Origin: Thraustochytrium sp. TN22
Taxonomy: Eukaryota > Sar > Bigyra > Thraustochytrida > Thraustochytriidae
Assembly: GCA_013306675.1 (NCBI GenBank)
Contig: JABLUY010000127.1
Location: 42,161-106,160, forward strand
Reading direction: 5' to 3'
DNA: 64,000 nt
The notes beneath the pieces were generated by a model that worked only from the letters and a program-made list of their open reading frames with translations, was not told where the DNA came from and searched no databases. The translations under genes were made by a program, and so were the position numbers. How positions within the stretch are numbered: the stretch's first letter is position 1; each line of letters begins with the position of its first letter. Shown piece by piece: positions 1 through 10,333 of the stretch.

Positions 1-1261
1 CGCTCGCCGCCGCCTCTCGAGCGCCCGCGCCGCCGTCTTGCGCCGTCCCGGTAGCAGCGCTAGGACCACCAGCAGCAGCAGCGGTTTGCTCCGTTGCGGC
101 CCTGTCGCCGCTCCTGACGTCGCCATCGCCGTTGCCATGGCCGCCGCCGCCGCCGTCCACGCCGCTGCGCGACCGGCCGGGCTCGGCGCCTTGCGCACGC
201 TCGCCTGCGGCGTCCATCCCGCGCCCGCGCCTCTGTGCCGTGGCGCTGTCTGTGCCGTCGCGCTGCGCGAGCTGCTCAACTAGCGTTCGGTGTCTGCAAG
301 TTGTTCCTGCTGCTCAGCTCACGCTGTAGCCGCTGCTGTAGAGCCGCTCGGGCTGCTGTTGCTGTAGCTGCAGCTCCTGTCCTGCATGCCGAGCTTGCTG
401 TCGAGCGTGAGGTCGGGGTAGAGGTCGGGGTCTCTTGACGATGCGCCATGGGCTCTTGTTCTTCTTTCTTCTTCTTCTCCTTCTTCTTCTCCTTGACCAA
501 GTTCCCTTCAAGTCTCCTCACAGTCTATCAGAATCGTGTTTCCAGGAGAGATACATACATGTAGCTGGAAGGCTTGCACTCCGCTCGCAGCTGCTGCTCG
601 GGCTCGTCATGGTGGCTTTCAATGAACAAACAGACATTCTTCTTGATCGTTTCGCAGACGCTTCGCTCTTCGCCTTGGACCCACTGCTACGATTTCCTCG
701 CTCATCGAGGAAGGAGAATCCGAGTCTACCACATCGGCTCACCCAGCTCGCCACGCCACGCCACGCCCGGCGCCCGTCTCCCTCCGAGTCGTGCCTATCT
801 CGTTGGCCTCGAGTTGAATTCCAACGTTTCGCGCTGCGCCGGACACCGCACTTCCTTCGACTTTTGTTACGCCTCGATCATCACGACTGCAGCTCATTGT
901 CACAGCGTCGTGGACAAGTGTTGCGACTCGAAGCAACAACGGCTCGAGAGGCAGCCCCACAGCACCGAGTGCGAGTCACGCACTTCGCGAGAAGGTGAGT
1001 CGTTACGTGGAAAGTCGGAGTCCGGTCCGGAGCGCCTGGTTCGTTTTTTTGGCAGTCAGGGCTCAACACGTTGCAAGCTGTTCTGCGCTCTGAGCAGCCA
1101 CCTAACTTACGAGCGGCAAAGCGCTCGAGGTGCAGACGTGCGAGGCGTCGCGCCGTGCGACGCCGCGCGGCTGCGGCTGCGGCGGCGCGGCGTGGCGTTG
1201 CCCGGGGGGGGGGGCGTAGGCCAAGGCGCATCGCGTCGCAAATCGTCTTGCTCGGCGAGCC
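1..1261. other. Upstream region without a recognisable gene
   Basis: No convincing protein is visible. The stretch contains a CTT-rich pyrimidine tract at about 459-495 and a G run near 1205-1213. Open frames here have arginine, proline or leucine-rich compositions expected from G+C-rich noncoding DNA. It probably holds the promoter and 5' UTR of the gene starting at 1262. An exon of a gene outside the window cannot be excluded. Confidence 0.5.
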
Positions 1262-4200
1262 ATGGGGGCGTGCGCTTCGTCAGGCTACAATGGCGATCCA
1301 ATGGGCGGATGGACCGGCGCGTCGGCGATGAGCCGCAGCAACACGAGCGCACGCATCGTGGTGCCCGAGCCCGGGCCGGGCGAGTCGAGCGTCGTTGTCA
1401 CGGAGTTCGACAGTCTCGAAAGCATCACGAGTGTCGACGAGGTGTGCGGCGCCAGCAGCGCGCCCAAGGACGGGCCCCGCTTCGTTCGCCAGGCTACCTG
1501 CATGGACACCGAGACGTTGCACGCGCGAGCGCCATTTGCGGCTAGCGGCCAGGATGCGGCTAAAACGCTGGAGCCCGTGAGCGAGGACTTTCCCAACCTC
1601 TTCCGCCTCGACCGCGATGGCTACCTGGTGCAGACCGCGTCCGCGGGGGTCATGCAGTTTGGCATCCCGCCCGAATCCATCAAGGACTGCATGCACCACG
1701 GCCTGGAGGTGCCGACCTTTTACGTCATCTCGGGCGAGATGTTCGACCGGCAGTGTGGGCTGAGCACGGCAGAGTTCGAGTTCCCGGCGTACTACAACTA
1801 CTTCGTCAAGAAGCGCAGGGTGACCATCTTCACGACGACGTCTCTCGAGGCGCGCATCCGCGCCGCCTTCTCCGAAACGCTCCTTGGACCGGCCGAGAGG
1901 CACCTGCACTTGGAGCAGGACTTCGCGCCGTGGCTGCGGCACAAGTCGGCCTTTCCCAATTTCGCGGGCGAGGGCATCGGCTTGGACGCGGCGCGATCCA
2001 GCCTGACTATCGATGACTTGCTCGAGTTCAGGCCGCTCCGCGAGCTGCAGGAAAACCACATCAACGACCATCTCATGGTCAAACACGTGCGGGAGTTCGA
2101 TCGCAAGGGCTCCTTTGAGCTGCTCTTCCGCGTCTTCGAGTTTGGCGAATGCATTGCCAAGGTCCCAGCCGTCGTCCGCATTCGCCCGCCCGAGGCACTA
2201 CCGGTCGTGGCGCACCACGTGTACGTGCCGCCGCTCTTTGGCGTCACGGTGCTCGGCGCCTCCCACGGCTTCGACCCGAAGGGCAATACGACGGGCTTCG
2301 TGCTGTGGATCAATCGCTCCGGCATCATGGTGGACCCGCCGCCCAACAGCTCACAGCTCATGGAGCACCTCGGCATCGCGCCAAGTTCCATCGAGGGCAT
2401 CATCCTCACGCACTGCCACGCCGACCACGACGCTGGCACCTTCCAAAAGATCTTGCGCCAGCGCCAGGTGCGTTTGTACACAACCACCACCATCAAAGAG
2501 TCCTTTCTGCGCAAGTATGCTGCTATTACCGGCTTTGAACTCGGCTTTCTCAACTCGCTCTTCAGCTTTAAGGAGGTCGTTATCGGTACGCCGATCCGCA
2601 TCGGCTGTGCGAGCCTGCGCTTCTTCTATTCGCTTCACACCATCCCGTGCATCGGTTTCCAGGCGACCTGGAATCGCAGCTCCATCGCCTACAGCGCTGA
2701 CACCAACTTCTCGCCGGCGCTCCTGGAGCGGCTCCACTCGGAGGGCGTCATCGGCAGGGACCGCCGCGACCAGCTTTTGCAATTCCCCTTTGATGCCACC
2801 ATCGTGCTGCACGAAATGGGCGTGCCGCCCATTCATACCGCAACCCACGATCTGGAGGCCAAGTGCGAAGAAGACCCGACGCTCAAGGATCGCCTTTTTA
2901 TTGTGCACGCTGCGCCCAGCGCGGCGCTCAAGCTGCAACAGCTGCGCGACATGGAGACGTTGCGCATCCCCGTTCAGCGCTGCAACGGCTGCGTCACCAG
3001 GGAGATCGTGCGTCTTTTGCGCGCACAGTACTTCTTCCGCCCAATCTGGAGAAATCCTGCGCTGCTCAAGCAGCTCGCGGCCCTCGGAGAGGTCATGAAG
3101 TTCGAGGCTGGCGACCGAATCGTGGATGAGGACGACGCCGTGGGCCACTTCTGGGTGGTCATGTACGGCGCGGCGGTCATCACTCCGTCCGACACGGACT
3201 TCGTGTCGCGCACGCTCTCTGACGAGGCGCACCTCGCACTTGTGGCGTCATCCGCAGCTCAAGCGAGCCGCAGGCGCCACGAGGCGCTGAGCGAGGATGA
3301 TGCAAACCTGGGCAAGGCACGTGTCTGCATTCCGCCGGACAGCGACGGCGGTTGCGATCTTGACTCCACGGACGACGTTCAGGGCCGCCAGTCAGTCCAT
3401 CACCGCGAATTTCTTCGCCACACGCGATCACATCCTCGTGACCATGCTGGCCAACCTCAAAGGCACCGGCAGGTACTCAGCGGGACGGACTCGTTCGGCG
3501 AGACAGGCATCTCACACAGCCTTGAGCGGCTGTTGCAGCGCACGGACGACGCGCATGGCAACGTGAATCTGGCGGTCGGCCAGAGAGGAGGAGGCCGTTC
3601 ACAAGGGCCGGCGAAGTATCATGGCGGCCGCGGCGGCCGCGGCGGCACCAGCAGCAAGAGCGGCAAGTCGAAGCGACACAGCCTGCTTAAGAGGCTTACG
3701 GTGGCGGTCACCCCGTCCCGGGCAACCTCCAAGCCGTCGGAGACGTATGGCTACCATGTCAATGCGCACACGGATTGCTCGCTCGTGCGCTTTCCGATTG
3801 CGGCACTCGTGGATGCGCTCCTGCAATCGCGCTCCGGCACTCTGGTGTGCGACTCTCTCAGCCTCTCGAGCGCGGCGGCCAGCATCAGCGCGCTTGAGGT
3901 CCTTGCGGCGAACAGTGCGCTGCACGACATTCTCGTGGACCAGCTCTGCATGGAGGAATTCATTCGGCTCTTGAAGCGGGAATCCTTTGCCCAGGACGAC
4001 CGAGTCCCGGAGCCTGCCATTGTCATCAGCGGGACCGTTTCGGTGGAGCAGAGCTCGTCTTCCTCGGGCACCTTTCGCGGCATCACGCGAACCGATATTG
4101 ACTTCCAACCGAAGCGTTGCCTTGGCCGCGGGGTCTTCTTCGGCGATATGAACAGCGTCGCCAGAGGCCTTCCGTCAACCCTCGAAATTCGCGCTGAGTC

Positions 4201-4306
4201 CACCGTAGAGTGCTACGTTATTGGGCAGCGTGCATTCGCTAGGTTCGTCGAGCACTTCCCGGGCTTCCTCGTGCAGATCCTCGATAGGCATTACATTTTG
4301 CCGTGA
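1262..4306 (+). CDS. Metallo-beta-lactamase-fold hydrolase fused to cyclic-nucleotide-binding domains, N-myristoylation motif
   Basis: The 1,014-residue protein begins MGACASS, an N-myristoylation motif with a nearby cysteine for palmitoylation, so it is probably membrane-tethered. A metallo-beta-lactamase fold spans roughly residues 320-560. The metal motif HCHADHD starts at H384, with D480 and H549 as further likely ligands. Two degenerate cyclic-nucleotide-binding domains follow. The first begins near residue 598 and has the phosphate-cassette-like FGE at 745-747, followed by an HTDCSLVRF strand. The second has FFGDMNS close to the C-terminus. Class II cyclic-nucleotide phosphodiesterases also use this hydrolase fold, so a cNMP-sensing hydrolase is possible; the substrate is inferred, not shown. 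Residues about 660-735 are rich in histidine and arginine, and another frame reads more like protein there. The start has a good context (gagccATGG). The gene converges on the neighbouring kinase gene. Confidence 0.85.
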   Translation: MGACASSGYNGDPMGGWTGASAMSRSNTSARIVVPEPGPGESSVVVTEFDSLESITSVDEVCGASSAPKDGPRFVRQATCMDTETLHARAPFAASGQDAAKTLEPVSEDFPNLFRLDRDGYLVQTASAGVMQFGIPPESIKDCMHHGLEVPTFYVISGEMFDRQCGLSTAEFEFPAYYNYFVKKRRVTIFTTTSLEARIRAAFSETLLGPAERHLHLEQDFAPWLRHKSAFPNFAGEGIGLDAARSSLTIDDLLEFRPLRELQENHINDHLMVKHVREFDRKGSFELLFRVFEFGECIAKVPAVVRIRPPEALPVVAHHVYVPPLFGVTVLGASHGFDPKGNTTGFVLWINRSGIMVDPPPNSSQLMEHLGIAPSSIEGIILTHCHADHDAGTFQKILRQRQVRLYTTTTIKESFLRKYAAITGFELGFLNSLFSFKEVVIGTPIRIGCASLRFFYSLHTIPCIGFQATWNRSSIAYSADTNFSPALLERLHSEGVIGRDRRDQLLQFPFDATIVLHEMGVPPIHTATHDLEAKCEEDPTLKDRLFIVHAAPSAALKLQQLRDMETLRIPVQRCNGCVTREIVRLLRAQYFFRPIWRNPALLKQLAALGEVMKFEAGDRIVDEDDAVGHFWVVMYGAAVITPSDTDFVSRTLSDEAHLALVASSAAQASRRRHEALSEDDANLGKARVCIPPDSDGGCDLDSTDDVQGRQSVHHREFLRHTRSHPRDHAGQPQRHRQVLSGTDSFGETGISHSLERLLQRTDDAHGNVNLAVGQRGGGRSQGPAKYHGGRGGRGGTSSKSGKSKRHSLLKRLTVAVTPSRATSKPSETYGYHVNAHTDCSLVRFPIAALVDALLQSRSGTLVCDSLSLSSAAASISALEVLAANSALHDILVDQLCMEEFIRLLKRESFAQDDRVPEPAIVISGTVSVEQSSSSSGTFRGITRTDIDFQPKRCLGRGVFFGDMNSVARGLPSTLEIRAESTVECYVIGQRAFARFVEHFPGFLVQILDRHYILP

Positions 4307-4597
4307 CCAGCTTTGGTCCACGAGAAAGGTCGAGCCGCCTTTTTTCTTCTTTAATTGAAAGGGAACCCCGCCCGCCTGCTCGCTCGCCCGCTCGCTCGCT
4401 CGCTCGCTCGCTGGCACGTGTGAGCTCGTGCGTCAATTTTTGGAAAGAAGATGATCATCATGGATGTTTCTACTCATGTCAATCACGGTGCTGCCGAGAT
4501 CACATTGTGCGCGTAAAAGCGCGGGGAGAAGTAATGCACTTCCCCTTTTGTGCACGCCTTTGTTGTCCCTTTTTTTAGAAATTGCCTGCAGTGGGGC
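4307..4597. other. Convergent 3' intergenic spacer
   Basis: This 291-bp spacer separates the convergent 3' ends of the hydrolase gene and the kinase gene. It contains a (CTCG)n tetranucleotide run at about 4378-4411 and T-rich stretches near 4338 and 4569. Both 3' UTRs must lie here. Confidence 0.5.
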
Positions 4598-7458
4598 TCA
4601 GAACTCGTTGTACCAGGTGCCACCGGACTCCATCATGGAGTCATCTACGAACTTGTCGTCCTCCTCGTGGCGGTCGTCGCAGGACTCGAAGTTCTCCGCG
4701 TCAAGTCCCGACTCGGGGACGCGCGGGCGGAACTGCTCGGCGAGAATGAAGGTGCGCTTCTCCATCTTGTCCCAGTCAAGCGCAAAGGAGAACTCCTCTG
4801 TGACGCCGAAGAACGGGTGCTCCTTGACGTGCGCGGCGTTGGCCTTGCGCGTACCGTAGCGCTTGCTTGGCGAAGGGCAAAGAAGCCGCAGCAGGAGCGA
4901 ACAGAGTTCAGGGCCAAAGAGGGGCGGGAACTGGATGGACGGGTAGTACTTTTCGTACTTGGAGATTTCAATGTAGCAGTCCCAGGAGTTCTGGGAGACA
5001 ACATGAAAGGGCGAGAAGCCAGAGGCCATCTCGTAGACAATGACGCCGAGGCTCCACCAGTCGACGCCCTTGGAGTGGCCGCTGCGCTTGTAGACCTCGG
5101 GCGCCGTGTATTCGGGCGTGCCACACAGCGAATAGGTGCGCTGATCATGGATCATCTTGGCGAAGCCGAAATCGGCGAGCTTGAGATAGCCGGTCTCGTC
5201 CAGCAGCAGGTTCTCCGGCTTCATGTCGCGGTGGATGATGCCCTGCCCGTGCAGATATTCGAGCGCGAGCACGATGCAGGCCGTGTAGAAGCGGCACTGT
5301 GACTCGAGCTCAAAGCAGCCACAGATGATGTCGTCGTCATCGCTGATATCGGCGTTGCGCGCGTCGACGGTGTCCTTCATCAGCGAGTAGAGCTCGCCGC
5401 CCAGGCAAACCTCGGTGAGCATGTAGACCGAGTCGCCCTTGTTGTAGGTGCAGATGAGGTTGACGAGAAAGGGCGAATGCGTGGCAGACATGAGCTCACG
5501 CTCGTTCTTGACGAAGCGTTGCTGCTTCTTGGCCACAACGGTGGCCTTGCGGATGCGCTTGAGCGCGTAGGTCTCGCCGGTGACGCGGTCGCGCACGAGG
5601 TCGACCGTGCCATAGGAGCCACTGCCCAGCGTGCGCACCTTCTGCAGCTTGTCCCAGGGCACCTGGTGCTTTTTGTTCTCCTTGGCGGACTTGCGGTGCT
5701 GGAAGGTGTCGCCGAGCTTCTGCTTGAGCCCCTCGGAGAGAAATTTCTCGAAGCTGGACCGCTTGAGCCCCCATACCTTGGTCTTGCCCGGGCCGACGGC
5801 GTACACATTGCAGCGGCGCGGCGCGTTGGTGAGCAGCGCGCCCTCGCCAAAGTAGTCGCCGCTGATGAGGGTGCCGACGCGCTTCGGCTCGGCGCCCTCA
5901 CCGGCGCCGTCCTCCGTCATTGTGCATTCGAGCGTGCCATCCTTGACGATGTAGAAGATGTCGCCCATCTCGCCTTGGTGCACGACGTACTCGTTGGGCT
6001 CAAACTCGACCTCTTCAAGCGTGGACACGATCATGCTGAGCTGGGAGTCCTCGAGATCCTTGGCCAGGTCGAGGCTCTTGAGCACGCGATAGCACAGGTT
6101 GTGCTCGAAGAGCTCACGCAGGGACCCCATGTACTCCTGGAATTCATGTCGGCCGAGCGCCAGGCACTTGACCACGTCCGAGTCCGCGATCGCGTTCGCG
6201 TTGCGCACGCCGAAAGCCTCTCCGGACGACCCGTCGTCCAGCAGCGCGCCCTCGCCGATGTACTCGCCGCGCGTGCGCCGCGCCACGACCGCGGCCGTCG
6301 GCGCAGCCTTGTTGCCGCCGGCCACCTGCGTGTGCCGGCTGTTGGCTTGCGTGATCACCACCTCGCCTTCCTCGATGAAGTACATCGTGTGGCCCTGCTC
6401 GCCCTGGCGCATCAGGTACTCGCCCCGCACGAAAGTGATGGGCTTGAGCGCCGCCGCGATGGCCTCGCGCGTCTCGCGCGGCAGCTCCTTGAGGCCTGGA
6501 ATCTCCGTGATATTTTCCAAGAGCGAACCGCCGCGCTCCAGCTTGCGCTTGAGCGCCTCCACCGTAACCTTCTGGTATTGGAGCCGGGTGATGACCCACA
6601 GCCGGCAGTCCGTCACGGCGCGCAGCGTGCCGGAGCACAGGCCGGGCCCGAGAAGCGCCTGCTCGTTGCCGAAGGTCGCCGGGGCCCCGTCAATCTCCAT
6701 ATCGCCGTCAACCAGCAGCACAAAGTACAGGAACGGCAGGTCCTTGACGAAGATGTCTTCGCCCGCGGCGCAAGTCGCCTCCGACATGCTGTCGAAGAGG
6801 TCGTCCAGGACCTCCTCGCCCACCAGCGGGAAGGCCTCCATGTTCCGCCGGGCGCGTTCCTTGTCCTCCTCGGTCTTGGCGGCCTCGCCCGAGATTTTGA
6901 TGCCGCTCGTGCGCAAGCCGCTGCTCGCCTCATTGCCGTCCAGCTCAGCCCTGAAGCCCGTGAACCCCTTCTTCTTGACGCGAAAGCGCGCGCTCTCCTC
7001 GTCGCGGAAGCGCGCGCGCGCGCGTGGTTTGCGCCAATGTTCAGCGTACCAGAACCGTCAGTTTCCGCATCGCTTGGGCTCCTGCGCGGCTTTGCATTTT
7101 GCTGCGTCTGTTGCTGCTGTGCGCGCTCCTGCTGCTCACGGGCGGCCGCCCTGCGGCGCTCATCCTCGTGCTTGGCCTCCTCCTCCTGCTCTTCCTCCCG
7201 CCGTGCCGAGGCTGCGTCCTCGGCTTCCTTCTGCTCCTTGTGCGCGCGGTCCCCGTCGCCGTAGGTTGCTGCGCTCCGTGGCGACCCGGCGTCCACGTCC
7301 GCGGTCTTGCCTTCCTTGTTGCGCACGTCGATGTCCTTGGTGCTGCGGCTGCTCTGCGCGACCTCCTCCTCGGCCTTACCCTCCCCCACGTCGGGCGTAG
7401 GCGGCTCGAGGGGGCCCACCTCGCTGGCCGACGACTTCTTCGACGCGCCGCCGCCCAT
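4598..7458 (-). CDS. cGMP-dependent-type protein kinase (AGC family), frame broken at a (CG)7 run
   Basis: The ATG at 7458-7456 opens MGGGASKKS, a strong N-myristoylation motif, followed by a charged, glutamine-rich N-terminus. The frame then shifts by two bases at (CG)7, 7011-7024. Skipping one CG unit joins it to the main frame and predicts about 952 residues. Three cyclic-nucleotide-binding domains follow. The last has the canonical cassette FGEGALLTNAPRR. The kinase domain shows the loop GSGSYGTV, YALKRI, HRDMKPEN, the DFGFAK magnesium motif (D codon at 5173-5171) and GTPEYTAPE, with an AGC-type tail to the stop at 4598. The order of regulatory then catalytic domains is that of PKG; cGMP rather than cAMP specificity is inferred from family. 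An unusually small intron could instead explain the frame change. Confidence 0.88.
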
Positions 7459-8071
7459 CTTCGCAAGCCTCTGCGCGCCGCTCGGGCCCGACTCCGGCTA
7501 CGTTTTGCAGCAGCGGCCGGGCACTGCGTTCGTTGGTGCGCGGCCTGCGCGGCCTGCGCCTGCTGGCGTCCCTTCCCGCCGCGCCTGTTCGATTGGGGGG
7601 GGGATCAGCTCTCGCAGCGCGCGCTCGTTTTTGCACGGGAACTCAACCGACACTTGGGGAGGGGGGCACCATGCGTGTTCTCCAGGCGCGCGAGGCGCGC
7701 CATCCTAGCCAGAGGCAACCGGGACCGGGCCGAGCGCGGCGCCAACGCACGCCGTGCCTCTCCCGGCGCGGTGCGCAAAAGCTTCCTGGTTTGGCCTCTC
7801 CGGCTTGGCACGCTTACGACGAACTGTCCTCATTCAGGACGGGCTATGAGGAGGGGGGGGGCGTTCGTCTGTCAAGTGCGAGCATCAAGTGCGAGAGCAT
7901 CAAGTGCGAGAATTCCTGGCAAGAAACAACGCGCACAACAGTCGTATCTGGTTCTTTCCTTTCTTTTCAAGTTCACAGTGGCGGTGCCATACTCGACGGC
8001 CTTCTCGTTGGCCAGGCCGACGGACGCAGACGATATAGGTAGTTTTTTCTCGCTTTGGACCGCCTGATACA
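7459..8071. other. Intergenic region upstream of the kinase gene
   Basis: No gene was recognised. This should hold the kinase promoter and the elongase 3' UTR. Positions about 7877-7911 carry near-tandem copies of the motif AGCATCAAGTGCGAG. Short G runs occur near 7588 and 7853. Confidence 0.5.
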
Positions 8072-9121
8072 TTAGGCCGCCTTGGCCTTGGTGCTCGCGG
8101 CATCCGGCATGGACGGGACCACGGCAGCGCTGGGACCCGTGCACCAGAGCGGGGCCCAATTCATCTGAAAGCCGAAGAGGTAGAGCATGATGAGGTGATA
8201 CGAGATCTCGAGGTACGCGAGCTCCACCGGTACAATCCGCTCAAACTTGAGGGCGCAAAGCGCATGGACTGCGTGCGGTGCATGGCAGGGCGCAGGGGTC
8301 AGTCAACCAGGAGCAAACAAGCGCGAACTGGGTGGCAAGAACTTACGGACGCAACTGGCGAACTGCGTGAGCTGAAAGGCGGTGATGTAACGCTTGAACG
8401 GGTTGTTGATGCCAAAGCTCGACACGAGGTAGTGCGTGTACATGATGACGTGCGTGACGGAGTTGATAAAGGCGCCGTAAGCGCTGACGCCCGAGCCCCA
8501 GCCGCGGCTGAGCAGGAACGGCCAGACGATGGCGATCGTAGCGTGGTGGAAGACCTGCAAGAAGGAGATCTGCCGATAGCTCTTCTTGAAGACCATCACA
8601 AAGGTGTCCACGTAGTCAAGGTACTTGGACAAGAAGTGCAGAAAGACGAACCACTCGACGTCCGCGTCGCGCTGCGTGTTGAGCCCGAACGGGTTCCAGA
8701 TGCTCGCGGGCAGCAGGCCCCAGCTCATGTACGCGCACAACACAATCTGCACCAGGTTGTACACAGGCTGCACGCGGTTGCGCAGCACCTCCGTCTTGGG
8801 CGCCTTATCCGCCATGAAGCGGCTCAGAGTCCACACCGCCACCAGGTACACGGCCGGCACGCCCAGATACACGGTCGGCGACACCATCAGGTCGTAGAAC
8901 GGGCCCTGGTTGAACGCCATGCGCCCGCCCGTCGCGTCCGGCGCATGCTCGCTCGCATACGCAAGGCCGCACACGAAGAGCGTGCAGATGCTCAACGTGC
9001 GCAGAGTCCCCGCACTGCGGTCGATCTCCGGGCCCTTTCGCTTCGGCGAAGCCTTCGCCGCCGCGTCACCCACGGCGCTCGGCGCCGTGGCGCTCTCCAC
9101 CGTATCCGTCCGTACGGCCAT
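8072..9121 (-). CDS. ELO-family fatty-acid elongase (3-ketoacyl-CoA synthase), QxxHH type, two exons
   Basis: Condensing enzyme of the ER very-long-chain fatty-acid elongation cycle, adding two carbons to acyl-CoA. Exon 1 is 9121-8347 and exon 2 is 8268-8072. The 78-bp intron has a GTAAGT donor (8346-8341), a CTGAC branch-like sequence and a CAG acceptor. Joining restores one frame and gives 323 residues. The diagnostic box is QVFHH (Q189, H192, H193); Gln at the first position is typical of polyunsaturated-fatty-acid elongases, while HxxHH is typical of saturated or monounsaturated ones. Several hydrophobic membrane spans are present, and the C-terminus ends KAKAA, a lysine-rich tail compatible with ER retention. 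The start is the ATG at 9121; the frame is open further upstream, but only from a GTG. Substrate chain length cannot be read from the sequence. Confidence 0.93.
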
Positions 9122-10333
9122 GATCTCGCTCGGCACGCGTCGCACGCTCTCCGCCGCTCCGAAGATTGTACTTGCAGGTCTGCAGGTCACGACGCGTTTC
9201 TGATACGAGGCCGACCAAGCCGCCGCTCTCCGAGGTGGTAGTACCTGGGCGCACGCACCTGAAATTTTGCTCTGCGCGTCCTGCTACCCCGCCCTCGGCC
9301 AGTCAAGCTGTATCGCCGCTTCTCGATTTAGAGGTAACAAGTCTGCTGGTGCGTTTCTTGCTGCCCCCTGGGCTAGGCAACCAGGTCCAGGAGTAGCCGT
9401 GCAGAAGCCGCCGTGCAGAGCGCAGCTTCGGCACGAGAACTATGCAGCTATGCTATCAACTTACTGTGTTCGCGTCAAGACTGTCGCGGTGCGGTGCGGG
9501 GCCTCTTGCATCGTCGCCCGCGTCATCGTGGGCGCGCCGCTGCCGCCACAGACTCCGGTTTCGAGCGCCGCCTGTCATCCTTTCGCGCTGTACGTCCCCT
9601 GCTTGAAGTCTCAACGCCACCTGCCCACGAGCCTCCAAAAGCTGACGTGAGCGTGCTTCGCGCCACGTGCCATCGCGCCAGGCAGGCAGGCAGCCAGCCG
9701 GACCGCCGTGTCTTGGCCCTGTCACTGAGTCAAGAGCGGCGGTCGCTGCCAAAAGCTTTGCCGGCCGCTCTAGCCGCTGGCCGGGCAAGCAGCCCGGACC
9801 TCGGCCACGCACAAAGCGGCCTCGCCGTCCGCCGAGTCCGCCGGGTCCGCCGAGTCCTCCGAGTCCTCCAGGTCCTCCGCCGCGAGGCAGTCCCGCTTCG
9901 TGCGCACCGCGACGTCTTTACTTGTGTGACCATGACTCCTCATCATCGATCAGGCTGAGTGGTATGATGTCCGCGCGGCACTGGCACTGCAGCGCCCGTC
10001 CTGGTGCTGCTCCGAGTCTGCGCGCAGCGGCAGCTGCTAGGTTAGCTGGAGCTGCGCTTCCACGCAATGCAATGCAACGCAATGCAGTGCAATGCAGTGC
10101 AATGCAGTGCAATGCAGCGCAGCGCAGCGAATGCGAGGCCACGCGAGGCCATGGCCATGCGGAAAGTGCCGGGTTCGCCGTCGCGCGGGTTCGCCGTCGC
10201 GCAGGGCGTCGTCGTCGACCTCGTCGTCGTCTCCGAGGTGAAGCTGCTGCAGATCCTGCGGCGGGGAGCGAGCGAGCTAGGCCCGGTCCGAGGCCAGGAG
10301 CGGGCGGCGGCGGAGGCGGCAGGCCGCTCGAAG
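9122..10333. other. Divergent upstream region between elongase and SDR-CbiX genes
   Basis: The region has no recognised gene and probably carries both promoters. Positions about 10063-10125 are a tandem repeat of roughly 10-bp units related to TGCAATGCAG. Runs of GAGTCC/GTCCG-like units occur at about 9830-9880. The frame of the downstream gene is open back to 10067 through the repeat and contains further ATGs (for example 10151), so its start is uncertain. Confidence 0.45.

Noticed and set aside
435-998. Plus-strand frame starting with a polyleucine run
   Set aside because: The hydrophobic run is the translation of a CTT repeat; the rest has random, Arg/Ser-rich composition and no motif.
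5477-7264. Long plus-strand frame antisense to the kinase gene
   Set aside because: It mirrors the kinase codons, is rich in His, Leu, Glu and Arg, and the minus-strand frame carries clear kinase motifs.
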